This document shows positions 44,632 through 52,986 of a DNA stretch of 64,000 nt, in pieces. This DNA is from Pelagibacter sp047722505 (GTDB lineage: Bacteria; Pseudomonadota; Alphaproteobacteria; Pelagibacterales; Pelagibacteraceae): positions 1,240,001 to 1,304,000 of the forward strand of contig NZ_CP159814.1 of NCBI RefSeq assembly GCF_047722505.1, given 5' to 3'. The notes under the pieces are model-generated. The model worked only from the letters and a program-made list of their open reading frames with translations. It made no database searches and was not told where the DNA came from. How positions within the stretch are numbered: position 1 is the stretch's first letter; every line of letters starts with the position of its first letter. Position numbers and translations under genes: made by a program.

Positions 44632-44645
44632 TTTTTTTCCTTTTT

Positions 44646-46004
44646 TTATTTAAGTTGATTTAGTAGCTCTGGAGGTATTCCTTTATCAGACATACCCTTC
44701 AGGTTTCCTTTTGACATCTTCTTCATCATTTCAGACATCATTTTAAATTGCTTAAGCAATTTATTGATAGTGGCCACATCTGTTCCAGAGCCATTAGCAA
44801 TTCTTTTTTTCCTAGAACCATCAATGATTTTAGGATTTCCTCTTTCTTTTTTTGTCATAGATAAAATGATTGCTTCATTTTTAGTAATAACGCTTTCATC
44901 AATTCCTGAAGCATCCATTTGTGATTTCATTTTAGAAACACCTGGCATAAACGACATAATTCCTTCTATGCCTCCCATTTTTTTCATTTGTCTAAGCTGT
45001 GTTAAATAATCTTCCATAGAGAATTGTCCTTTTTTTAAATTCTCTTCTGCTTTTTTTATATTCTCTTCACCAAGATCTTCTGCAGCTTTTTCGACAAGAG
45101 AAACGATGTCTCCCATACCTAATATTCTATTAGCTATTCTATCTGGGTGAAAAACCTCTAAATTTTCTATTTTTTCTCCTACCCCTAGAAACTTAATTGG
45201 CACTTGAGAAACATATTTCATACTAAGGGCCGCACCACCTCTTGCATCACCATCAGCTCTTGTTAAAACAATACCTGTCAAATTTACAGTATTCTTAAAT
45301 TCTTTTGCCACTTCTGCAGCAACTTGTCCTGTTAAAGAATCTGCAACTAAAAATACTTCCGTTGGGTTAATTATACTTTCTATTTGTTTAATCTCACTCA
45401 TCATCTGAAGGTCTATTTGGGTTCTGCCTGCTGTATCAAATAATATAATCTCTGCACCATTTAGGTTTGCAGCACTAACTGCTCTTCTACAAATATCTGC
45501 TGGTAGCTGCCCTTCAATAATAGGTAGTGTTAAAATATCATTTTGCTCTCCTAACGATCTTAGTTGTTCTTGTGCAGCTGGCCTATACACATCAAGACTG
45601 ACCATCATTATTTTTTTCTTTTTATTTTTTTCTAAATATTTGGCTAATTTTGCTGTTGTAGTGGTTTTACCAGAACCTTGAAGACCTACCAGCATCATTG
45701 GAACTGGCGGAACTGCATTTAAATTAATATCTGTGTTGCTTTCACCTAAAAGGCTTACTAGTTCATCATAAACAATTTTAACAACCATATCTCCTGGGGA
45801 GGTTGATCTAATTATTTCTTGACCCATAACCTTTGGCTTAACTTTTTCTATAAAATCTTTAGTTACATCTAGAGACACATCAGCTTCTAATAAAGCCTGT
45901 CTAATACCTCTTAAGCCTTCATCTACTTGATTCTCATCAAGTGAAGCTACTTTTTTTAAAGAAGAAAAAATTTCTTCGAATTTATTTGTTAAGTTTTCAA
46001 ACAT
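44646..46004 (-). CDS. ffh: Signal recognition particle protein Ffh
   Basis: Ffh is the SRP GTPase that directs membrane proteins to FtsY. The 452 residues include the N domain (LRGIRQALLEADVSLDV), the P-loop GLQGSGKTTTTAKLAKYLE, the Asp-rich LVSLDVYRPAAQEQL, DTAGRTQIDLQMM, and TRADGDARGGAAL. A Met-rich M domain (QMKKMGGIEGIMSFMPGV, MMSEMMKKMSKGN) ends it. Upstream is a structured leader and no clear Shine-Dalgarno sequence near the ATG. Confidence 0.97.
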   Translation of the reverse strand: MFENLTNKFEEIFSSLKKVASLDENQVDEGLRGIRQALLEADVSLDVTKDFIEKVKPKVMGQEIIRSTSPGDMVVKIVYDELVSLLGESNTDINLNAVPPVPMMLVGLQGSGKTTTTAKLAKYLEKNKKKKIMMVSLDVYRPAAQEQLRSLGEQNDILTLPIIEGQLPADICRRAVSAANLNGAEIILFDTAGRTQIDLQMMSEIKQIESIINPTEVFLVADSLTGQVAAEVAKEFKNTVNLTGIVLTRADGDARGGAALSMKYVSQVPIKFLGVGEKIENLEVFHPDRIANRILGMGDIVSLVEKAAEDLGEENIKKAEENLKKGQFSMEDYLTQLRQMKKMGGIEGIMSFMPGVSKMKSQMDASGIDESVITKNEAIILSMTKKERGNPKIIDGSRKKRIANGSGTDVATINKLLKQFKMMSEMMKKMSKGNLKGMSDKGIPPELLNQLK

Positions 46005-46027
46005 ATTTATTACGCACAGCAGTTTCG

Positions 46028-46116
46028 CACTAGTGGGCGAATATCGCTGACTAGTGTTGATCTCTTTGTTTCCAAAGACACCACAAATTTAACGTTTTTG
46101 TGGAAACGAAATCAAC
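46028..46116 (-). ncRNA. Structured leader of ffh (candidate cis-regulatory RNA)
   Basis: This relatively GC-rich block lies in the 159-base gap between divergent ffh and dapF. A nested hairpin pairs CACTAGT (46028-46034) with ACTAGTG (46050-46056), with GCGA (46037-46040) and TCGC (46044-46047) inside. A second, larger element is closed by GTTGAT (46056-46061) and ATCAAC (46111-46116). Inside, GTTTCC/GGAAAC (46068-46073/46102-46107) and CCACAAA/TTTGTGG (46081-46087/46097-46103) share bases 46102-46103 and so compete. A conserved structured element upstream of ffh was reported in a comparative search of Pelagibacter intergenic regions; I match it by position and structure only. Confidence 0.65.
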
Positions 46117-46163
46117 CTATAATAGAGGTTCAAAAAGTCAATAAATAAGTTAAATATCTACAT

Positions 46164-46988
46164 ATGGATATTAAAGCATTTAAAATGGATGGTTTAGGTA
46201 ATGATTTTGTAATTATTGATCAAAGAAACCAGGGTTTCAATTTAAACAAAGATCAAATAGTTAAGGTATGTGATCGTAATTTTATTGGATGTGATCAGCT
46301 CATTCTAATTAAGAAAAATAAAGAAATAGATGCAGATTTAGAATTCTATAATTCAGATGGAAGTGTATCTGGTGCTTGCGGAAATGGTACTAGGTGTGTG
46401 GCAGATCTTCTATCAAAAGAAAGTAATAAAAAAGAAATAACCCTCTTAACGGCTTCTGGCTCTCTAAAGTCAAAAATTTTAGGAAATAATTTAGTTGAGA
46501 CTGAAATGGGTATACCAAAACTAAATTGGCAAGAGATTCCTTTAAGTAAGCAACTAGACACACAAGACTTAAAAATTGAAATTGTAGACAGAAATAATAC
46601 TAAGCATATTGGTGGTAAAGCCATAAACGTAGGAAATCCACACATAATTTTTTTTGTAGATAATATTGAAACATTTGACTTAAAAAATATTGGTCCAAAA
46701 ATTGAAAATCACCCACTATTTCCAGAAAAATGTAATGTGACCCTAGCCAAAGTTGTGAATAGAAATTTAATAAAAGTAAAAGTTTGGGAAAGAGGAGCCG
46801 GGCTTACTAAAGCTTGTGGTACGGCGGCATGTGCAACTGCTGTTGCAGCTAATATTAATAATCTAGTTGAAAAAACTACAGATATAGCATTTGCGTTGGG
46901 TAATTTAACAATTTCTATTGATGAAAGAAATAGCATTCACATGAAAGGACCTGTGTCTGATATCAAAAATATTGACATTAAATTATAA
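46164..46988 (+). CDS. dapF: Diaminopimelate epimerase
   Basis: DapF interconverts LL- and meso-diaminopimelate for lysine and peptidoglycan. The 274 residues have KMDGLGNDFVIID at the start, the first catalytic Cys in SGACGNGTRCVADLL, and the second in TKACGTAACATAVAA, with NPHIIFFV between. Length is normal. Its stop overlaps the ftsY start by one base (TAATG). It starts on the plus strand, divergent from ffh. Confidence 0.96.
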   Translation: MDIKAFKMDGLGNDFVIIDQRNQGFNLNKDQIVKVCDRNFIGCDQLILIKKNKEIDADLEFYNSDGSVSGACGNGTRCVADLLSKESNKKEITLLTASGSLKSKILGNNLVETEMGIPKLNWQEIPLSKQLDTQDLKIEIVDRNNTKHIGGKAINVGNPHIIFFVDNIETFDLKNIGPKIENHPLFPEKCNVTLAKVVNRNLIKVKVWERGAGLTKACGTAACATAVAANINNLVEKTTDIAFALGNLTISIDERNSIHMKGPVSDIKNIDIKL

Positions 46989-47905
46989 TGGGAATTTTTG
47001 ATAAATTTAAAATTGGTTTTAAAAAAAGTGCTTCTGCATTTACATCTGGTTTAAGAGATATAATTGTTAAAAAAGAAATAGATGACAAAACATTAGATCA
47101 AATTGAAGAATATTTAATTCAATCAGATGTTGGTCTTGTTGCAGCTGAAGAAATTAAGAAAATTATTGGTCAAGAAAAGATAGATCCAAATAAAGATATA
47201 TTGAATGAAGTAAATTTAATTCTAAAAGATTATATAATCACTTTAATGAAACCTTTGGAAAATGAGAATTTTTTTAATAAAAAAGAAAAACTCAATGCAG
47301 TCCTCATATCGGGAGTTAATGGGGTTGGAAAAACAACTACTATTGGAAAAGTTGGTAAAATTTTAAAATCTAACGGTAACAAAGTTATGTTTTCTGCCTG
47401 CGATACATTTAGAGCAGCTGCTATAGAACAATTAGAAAGTTGGGCTAATAAAATTGATGTACAAATTACAAAATCTACTCAAGGGTCTGACCCCGCATCA
47501 GTTGCCTACAAGGCAATTGAAGAAGCATTAAAGGATGATTTTAATCATGTTTTAATTGATACAGCTGGGAGATTACAAAATAAAAAAAATTTAATGGAAG
47601 AATATAAAAAAATTGCCAATGTGACTAAAAAGATAGATCCAAATGCTCCTCACGATGTAATCCTAGTGCTTGACGCAACCTCTGGCCAAAATGTAATCAA
47701 TCAAGTGGAAGAATTTAACAAAATTATACCCCTTACTGGTTTGATAATGACAAAATTAGATGGTACTGCAAAAGGAGGAATTTTATTAGCACTTGCTACA
47801 AAATATAAGCTTCCCATAATCGCTCTTGGACTTGGTGAAAAAGAAGATGATTTACAAATTTTTAATGCAGAAAAATTTGCTGAAGCATTTATTCAAATTA
47901 ATTAA
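46988..47905 (+). CDS. ftsY: Signal recognition particle receptor FtsY
   Basis: FtsY is the membrane-associated SRP receptor GTPase. The 305 residues are just the N and G domains: QSDVGLVAAEEIKKI, P-loop SGVNGVGKTTTIGKVGKIL, CDTFRAAAIEQLESWA, DTAGRLQNKKNLMEEY, TKLDGTAKGGILLAL and ALGLGEKEDDLQIF. The acidic A domain found in E. coli FtsY is missing, as in many compact alphaproteobacterial genes; membrane contact would then rely on the basic start (KFKIGFKKSASAF). Its stop overlaps the convergent gene by 8 bases. Confidence 0.96.
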   Translation: MGIFDKFKIGFKKSASAFTSGLRDIIVKKEIDDKTLDQIEEYLIQSDVGLVAAEEIKKIIGQEKIDPNKDILNEVNLILKDYIITLMKPLENENFFNKKEKLNAVLISGVNGVGKTTTIGKVGKILKSNGNKVMFSACDTFRAAAIEQLESWANKIDVQITKSTQGSDPASVAYKAIEEALKDDFNHVLIDTAGRLQNKKNLMEEYKKIANVTKKIDPNAPHDVILVLDATSGQNVINQVEEFNKIIPLTGLIMTKLDGTAKGGILLALATKYKLPIIALGLGEKEDDLQIFNAEKFAEAFIQIN

Positions 47906-48461
47906 TTAGATTATTAGAAATTAAAGGCTTGTAGTAGTTACATTTATAATTTTCCTTAAGATCTGAATGTCCACAATTTTTTGCAATTGATGAAATTATA
48001 AAATCAAACTTACCATTTGATGGGTATGAATTTAATTTTTTATTAGCAATATCAAATTTGAAATTTTTTCTTATATTTTTAATTGCACTAATCATGACTA
48101 AAGTGTTGTTATCTTTTAATAAATAATAAGCAAAGTCCTCTGGAAAAACTGGATAATCATAACCTTCTAAGAGGTGTTTTGCCTGTGAAGGAAACCATTC
48201 GTATGAAATTAATGGTGATGAAATTTTGGTTTTATAATTATAGATATATAAATCCTGAGGAAAATCTGTAACATAATTATAATCTTCGCCTCTTGCTAAA
48301 ATAGCTTTATCTCTAGTTTTAAAAAAAAGAGCAAAATTTTTATTATGTGAATTCATTTGTCCTATGTGAAAGAGATTATTTGCTGAAGATTCTGTATTTT
48401 CTGCAATTACTGAACTTACGATAAAGATTAAGTAAAATGATGTTATAATAAATTTTTTCAA
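47898..48461 (-). CDS. Secreted protein of unknown function
   Basis: I do not recognise this 187-residue protein. It starts with a signal peptide (MKKFIITSFYLIFIVSSVIA), and the mature part is beta-rich with many aromatic residues (YNYVTDFPQDLYIYNYKTK, FPEDFAYYLLKDNNTLVMI). Two Cys lie near the C-terminus (NCGHSDLKENYKCNYY), suggesting a disulfide. Its end overlaps the convergent ftsY by 8 bases. A periplasmic location is likely; no function can be stated. Confidence 0.7.
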   Translation of the reverse strand: MKKFIITSFYLIFIVSSVIAENTESSANNLFHIGQMNSHNKNFALFFKTRDKAILARGEDYNYVTDFPQDLYIYNYKTKISSPLISYEWFPSQAKHLLEGYDYPVFPEDFAYYLLKDNNTLVMISAIKNIRKNFKFDIANKKLNSYPSNGKFDFIISSIAKNCGHSDLKENYKCNYYKPLISNNLIN

Positions 48462-48529
48462 TATCTATTTATAGAAATGAAATTTGTAAATTATTTGGTC
48501 AGATTGTGGCTTAATTTTAACTTGTCATT

Positions 48530-49426
48530 TTATTGAATCTTTTTTTTAATCAAAAATATTCCTATAAATACAAGTATAGTTCCTAGATAATGAAATGATT
48601 CTAAATATTCATTGAAGAAAAGAGTTCCATAAATCGCACCATATACTGTATAAAGGTATAAAACAGAACCTGTAATTGATGCTCCAAGTTCCTTGTTAAC
48701 ATAATTAAATAACATAAAAGCTATTATACTTGGAGAAATGGCTGCAAATAAAACCCAGAATAAAAATGTTAAATCATAACTTGTTTTTAAAACATAGATT
48801 TCTTCTAAAATAAAAAAAGGAAATAAACTAATTGCACCAAACATTGCTATGAGAGTAAATCTTTCTAGTATTGGCATTGCTGACTTCCAGTAAAATAAAT
48901 AGATTGTATAAAGAGCCCACCCTAGTGAGGCCCCTAGCATCCATAGATCTCCTGATGTAAATTTAAGTTGAAAAAGTAAATTTACATTACCTTTAATAAT
49001 AATTGCTATTACTCCACATATGCAAGTTAAAATGCCTAAAATCCTAACTAAGTTTATTTTTTCTCTAAAAAATATTGTAGTTATTAAAATAATAAATATT
49101 GGAGACGAAGAATATATTATCCCCATATTTATAATTGTTGTAGTTTTTCCAGCAATAAATGGAAATGCACCACATATACCACAAGCTAATGCACCTAAAA
49201 TGAAGATCTTACCTACCTCATTTTTATAAACTTTATAATTATAAAATAAATATTTAAAAGTAAATGGCAATAGTATTAAAAAACAAACTAACCACCTCCA
49301 AAATGCTAGAGAAATTGGAGGAACAAAGTCAGCGGCACCTCTAGCAACCACTAAATTACTAGCCATAAAAATTGGCTGAATGAATAGTAATAAAAAAGGT
49401 AAATAGTTATTTTTATAATTATTCAC
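48530..49426 (-). CDS. EamA/DMT-superfamily transporter
   Basis: The 298 residues form ten predicted membrane helices in two EamA halves. The first has NLVVARGAADFVPPISLAFWRWLV and ALACGICGAFPFIAGKTTTIINMGIIYSSSPIFIIL. The second has GDLWMLGASLGWALYTIYLFYWK and ITGSVLYLYTVYGAIYGTLFFNEYL. The family exports metabolites such as amino acids or drugs; substrate is unknown. It starts 13 bases after the 59-residue membrane protein and is probably part of the TRAP-amidase run. Confidence 0.88.
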   Translation of the reverse strand: MNNYKNNYLPFLLLFIQPIFMASNLVVARGAADFVPPISLAFWRWLVCFLILLPFTFKYLFYNYKVYKNEVGKIFILGALACGICGAFPFIAGKTTTIINMGIIYSSSPIFIILITTIFFREKINLVRILGILTCICGVIAIIIKGNVNLLFQLKFTSGDLWMLGASLGWALYTIYLFYWKSAMPILERFTLIAMFGAISLFPFFILEEIYVLKTSYDLTFLFWVLFAAISPSIIAFMLFNYVNKELGASITGSVLYLYTVYGAIYGTLFFNEYLESFHYLGTILVFIGIFLIKKKIQ

Positions 49427-49439
49427 TAAAATTGAAAAA

Positions 49440-49619
49440 TTATTTTTTATCGAAGAAGGCTTCGTAAAACATCATGAAAATTGCTATAGCCATTAAAATA
49501 TATACTGGTAGCACATCCCAAAAACCTATCATTGAGGATCGCGTTAAAGTTGTTGCAAGACCAACAAGAAATAGTGTTGCAAGAAGTGAGCCTAAAAGTG
49601 TTGTTATTTTATTTAGCAT
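49440..49619 (-). CDS. Small (59-residue) membrane protein, unknown
   Basis: I translated this short frame from the 182-base gap between the amidase and the DMT gene. It starts MLNKITTLLGSLLATLFLVG and has two hydrophobic stretches (about 5-24 and 35-52), joined by TRSSMIGFWDVLPVY, and ends FYEAFFDKK. The ATG at 49617-49619 overlaps the amidase end by 11 bases, and the stop is 13 bases from the next start, as expected for a gene in this operon. No family is recognised, and I cannot exclude a chance frame. Confidence 0.6.
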   Translation of the reverse strand: MLNKITTLLGSLLATLFLVGLATTLTRSSMIGFWDVLPVYILMAIAIFMMFYEAFFDKK

Positions 49620-50946
49620 ATTTTTTACAATTTTTTTCTAGCCAGTTAGCTACACCTAAAAACCTTAAATCATCTAGTCTGTCTCCAATTAACTGTAAGC
49701 CTAATGGTAAATTATTTGCACCAGTAAGTAAAGGCAATGAAATAGTCGGTAGACCCATGTAAGTCCAAATAGTACAAAATTCTGGGCTACCTGTGCTCTT
49801 TAAACCTTTAGGCGCAACCCCTGCTGAAGATGGGCTTAACACACCATGATAATCTTCAAAAACTTCTTTGTAAGATTCATAACTTCTTTTCATAAAATCT
49901 ATGGCTTCTGCATAATCTTTTGCTGGGTACTTTAGGCCTCGTTCTATTGCACTTACCATTTCTTTTGAAAGTTTTTTTTTAGATTTTTTATAATAACCTT
50001 GAAAATTATTGGCCATATCAGTTTCATGAATTATTTTATGATATTTTGGGATATCATCAAAATATGAGGGTGTATCAAACACTTCTACATTTTTTTTAAA
50101 AGTTTCTATAAAAAGTTCAAAAGATTTTTGAGATTCTTTATCAATGTTTTTCCAGTTTTTAGTTTTATAAAAAATAAATTTTGGTTCATAGAGCGGTCCT
50201 TTTTTACAAACCTTTAACATTTCATCTGCCGCATAATGAACAGTTGATGTATCATATAAATCTTTTTTAATTAATGACTTTGTAAATAAGGCAACATCTT
50301 CAACAGTTTTTCCAAATACTCCAATATGATCTAATTTATCAGATTGTCTCATAACCCCACTCCTAGAAATTAATCCATAAGATGGTTTGTAACCAACAAC
50401 CCCACAATAAGAAGCTGGTCTAATAATTGAGCCATTAGTTTGTGATCCAATCGCTAGTGGTGCCATATGGGCTGCTACTGCAGCTGCAGAGCCGCTTGAA
50501 GATCCCCCAGGTGTTCTTGAATTATCATGTGGGTTAGTAGTTTTTCCAGGATGAAAATATGCAAGTTCTGTAGTTACAGTTTTTCCCATCACTATTGCTC
50601 CTGCTGTCTTAAGCAAATTAACAACTTCTGAATCTTGTGAGCTTGGCATTTTTTTTCTTAGTGGAGTGCCACATTCTGTCGGCATTTCAAAAGTACCTAT
50701 TATATCTTTAACTGCAATTGGAAGTCCGTGTAGTGAGCCCAGAGGTTTTCCTGATTTTCTATACTCATCAGCCTCTGCAGCTTTTTCTAAAAGTTTTTTT
50801 TTATCAAAATATTCCCAAGCCTTTACATCTTTTTCAAATTTTTCAATTCTTTCAATATATAAAGTGCAAGCTTCTATAGAAGAAATTTCACCTTCTTTTA
50901 ATTTTTCAACCAGTTTATTGGTTGTAAGAGAAAATATATCTATCAT
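49609..50946 (-). CDS. Amidase signature family enzyme
   Basis: The 445 residues belong to the Ser-Ser-Lys amidase family: LHGLPIAVKDIIGTFEMPTECGTP gives the catalytic Lys, and RTPGGSSSGSAAAVAAHMAPLAIGSQTNGSIIRPA holds the Ser pair. GVVGYKPSYGLISRSGV follows. GatA is unlikely because no gatB or gatC is near and the length is short. Substrates include many amides. It lies directly after the dctM gene (10-base gap), so it may act on a compound imported by this TRAP system. Confidence 0.85.
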   Translation of the reverse strand: MIDIFSLTTNKLVEKLKEGEISSIEACTLYIERIEKFEKDVKAWEYFDKKKLLEKAAEADEYRKSGKPLGSLHGLPIAVKDIIGTFEMPTECGTPLRKKMPSSQDSEVVNLLKTAGAIVMGKTVTTELAYFHPGKTTNPHDNSRTPGGSSSGSAAAVAAHMAPLAIGSQTNGSIIRPASYCGVVGYKPSYGLISRSGVMRQSDKLDHIGVFGKTVEDVALFTKSLIKKDLYDTSTVHYAADEMLKVCKKGPLYEPKFIFYKTKNWKNIDKESQKSFELFIETFKKNVEVFDTPSYFDDIPKYHKIIHETDMANNFQGYYKKSKKKLSKEMVSAIERGLKYPAKDYAEAIDFMKRSYESYKEVFEDYHGVLSPSSAGVAPKGLKSTGSPEFCTIWTYMGLPTISLPLLTGANNLPLGLQLIGDRLDDLRFLGVANWLEKNCKKYAK

Positions 50947-50956
50947 TTTAAATTAT

Positions 50957-52318
50957 CTAATCTGCAAATAAGGTTTCTGGTAACCACAAAGCAATACCTG
51001 GAAACATATACATAAGGAACATCGCAAATATTACTATTGCCAAGAATGGCATTATCCCCGCAAATATCTCCATTAATTCAACATTATTTTTTTGAACACC
51101 TTTTAAATAATAGGCAGACATGGCCATCGGGGGTGTTAAAAATGATGTTTGTAAATTTAGAGCAATTAACATTGCAAAGAAATATGGGTTAACATTAAAT
51201 ACTTCTAGCAACGGTAAAAATATTGGAACAAATATAATTAAAATTTCAGTCCATTCTAATGGCCAACCCAAAAGAAAAATTATTATTTGTGTAATGATTA
51301 AAAACTGCCAAGTTGTTATTTCTATTGATTTAAAGAAATGCTCAAAAATTTCATGACCACCTAAATAAGAAAATACTGAAGAGAAAGTCCAAGAGCCAAT
51401 AAATAACCACATGATCATTGCTGTAGTTTTTGCTGTTAGAAAAACAGATTCTTTAAAACTTTGCCATTTAAGAGTTTTGTAAAACCAAGATAAAAGTATT
51501 GCACCAAACGCTCCTGCTGCTGCAGCCTCTGCTGGTGTTGCTATACCTGCCAGAATTGTTCCAAGTACCAGCATTATTAAGCCAAAAAGAGGTACGAAAG
51601 AAACTAACACTTCTTTTAAAATTTCTGCTCTAGGTGGAATATCAGCTGCATTAGGTTTAGGTGCAATTGATGGATCCATCCAAGCTCTAATTACAGCATA
51701 AGCTATGTATAGTCCCGCTAGTAAAAGTCCTGGGAAAATTGCTGCTGCAAATAATCTTAACGGCGATAACTGAGCAATTACCGAATAAACAATTAACATA
51801 ATGCTTGGTGGTATTAAAATACCTAAACATCCACCTGCACAAATTACACCTGATGCAAATTTCTTATCATATCCTGCCTTAACCATTGCCGGCCATGCAA
51901 GTAAGCCCATTAAAGTTACAACAGCACCAATAATTCCTGTTGCTGTTGAAAACAAAGTACACGTTATTAGAGCAGCTACAGCCATTGAAGCTGGCAATCT
52001 ATGGGCTGCTAATCTTATTGCAAAAAATAATTTTGATACAATTCCAGCTCTTTCAACTAGATATCCCATAAATAAAAATAGAGGCACGGCGGTGAGGACA
52101 TTATTATCCATAACTGTGTATGTATTTTTTACAAATAATGAGAATATCCTATTATCAAATATATGATCCATCAAAGCAGGATCGTAATAAGCATAATATC
52201 CAAATCCTATTCCCATTGCCATCAAGGTAAATGCAATTGGAAAACCTAATAATACTGCAAACAAAAATAGTCCCATCATTAAGATGGCTACTTCTGGATT
52301 TGTTAAACTAAATAACAT
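50957..52318 (-). CDS. dctM: TRAP transporter large permease DctM (second system)
   Basis: This is the large membrane subunit of a second TRAP system. The 453 residues have about 12 helices, with VLLGFPIAFTLMAMGIGFGYYAYY, TGIIGAVVTLMGLLAWPAMVKAGYDKKFASGVI, AGGCLGILIPPSIMLIVYSV and SFLTPPMAMSAYYLKGVQ. It overlaps dctQ by 11 bases. It is a diverged homologue of the first dctM, not a recent copy. Confidence 0.93.
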   Translation of the reverse strand: MLFSLTNPEVAILMMGLFLFAVLLGFPIAFTLMAMGIGFGYYAYYDPALMDHIFDNRIFSLFVKNTYTVMDNNVLTAVPLFLFMGYLVERAGIVSKLFFAIRLAAHRLPASMAVAALITCTLFSTATGIIGAVVTLMGLLAWPAMVKAGYDKKFASGVICAGGCLGILIPPSIMLIVYSVIAQLSPLRLFAAAIFPGLLLAGLYIAYAVIRAWMDPSIAPKPNAADIPPRAEILKEVLVSFVPLFGLIMLVLGTILAGIATPAEAAAAGAFGAILLSWFYKTLKWQSFKESVFLTAKTTAMIMWLFIGSWTFSSVFSYLGGHEIFEHFFKSIEITTWQFLIITQIIIFLLGWPLEWTEILIIFVPIFLPLLEVFNVNPYFFAMLIALNLQTSFLTPPMAMSAYYLKGVQKNNVELMEIFAGIMPFLAIVIFAMFLMYMFPGIALWLPETLFAD

Positions 52319-52895
52319 CTTTTTGATCCTCGTCTTGTGCTGTTCTCATTAAAATTTGTTCTGTTTCTTCTGCAACAACCATTCTTGCTGGCCAATGTCC
52401 AGTTTGAATACAAATAATTGCTCTAAACACCTCTGCAACTCCTTGTATAGTTAAAAATATTCCTGCTGCTGGTATCAAAGATTTTGCCATATAAATATTA
52501 ATTTGTGCTGGACTACTCCAGCTAGTCTCTTTAATTTTCCAAGCAAGAGCCGCATATTCAAATCCATAAAATGCCAAGGCTATTACACCAGGGAAAAAGA
52601 AAATAAAATAAAGTACTAAATCAATCCAACCTTGAGTTCTTGGTTTAAATAAACGGTAAATTACATCTCCCCTGACATGAGATTCTGTTGCCAAACAATA
52701 AGCACCTGACATCATCAATATTGCACCGTACATTTGCATACTGAAGTCAAAATTCCAAAGTGTTGGCTTGTTAAATACATAGGCCATTACTACTTCATAG
52801 CAAGTTCCACCCATCAAAATAACAATACACCAAGAAAAAGCCTTACCTATTGAGGTGCTTAATGTGTCAGCTATTTTTATATAGGCTCTCATCAT
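52308..52895 (-). CDS. dctQ: TRAP transporter small permease DctQ (second system)
   Basis: The 195-residue DctQ has four predicted membrane helices, with SWCIVILMGGTCYEVVMAYVF, WNFDFSMQMYGAILMMSGAYCLATESHVRGDVIY (the DctQ loop with its His-Val-Arg-Gly-Asp motif) and a C-terminal helix ending in a charged tail. It starts after the dctP terminator hairpin and overlaps dctM by 11 bases. Confidence 0.9.
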   Translation of the reverse strand: MMRAYIKIADTLSTSIGKAFSWCIVILMGGTCYEVVMAYVFNKPTLWNFDFSMQMYGAILMMSGAYCLATESHVRGDVIYRLFKPRTQGWIDLVLYFIFFFPGVIALAFYGFEYAALAWKIKETSWSSPAQINIYMAKSLIPAAGIFLTIQGVAEVFRAIICIQTGHWPARMVVAEETEQILMRTAQDEDQKDVI

Positions 52896-52944
52896 GATGA
52901 AAATAGAATACTCTAATTTTTTTAAAAACAGTAGTATAAAAAAA

Positions 52945-52962
52945 GGGGGGCCTAAACCCCCC
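52945..52962 (-). terminator. Hairpin terminator between second dctP and dctQM
   Basis: On the minus strand GGGGGG, loop TTTAGG, then CCCCCC and seven T form a short, very stable GC stem with a T tract, an ideal intrinsic terminator. It begins 24 bases after the dctP stop and precedes dctQ by about 50 bases. It should limit dctQM expression relative to dctP. Confidence 0.85.
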
Positions 52963-52986
52963 TCTTTTAAATTATTTAAAAGCTAA

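Noticed and set aside
46005..46163. SRP (4.5S) RNA gene next to ffh
   Set aside because: The conserved SRP tetraloop and adjoining internal-loop sequence are not visible in the block.
49609..50946. GatA subunit of the tRNA amidotransferase
   Set aside because: No gatB or gatC nearby and the context is a TRAP operon; a general amidase fits better.
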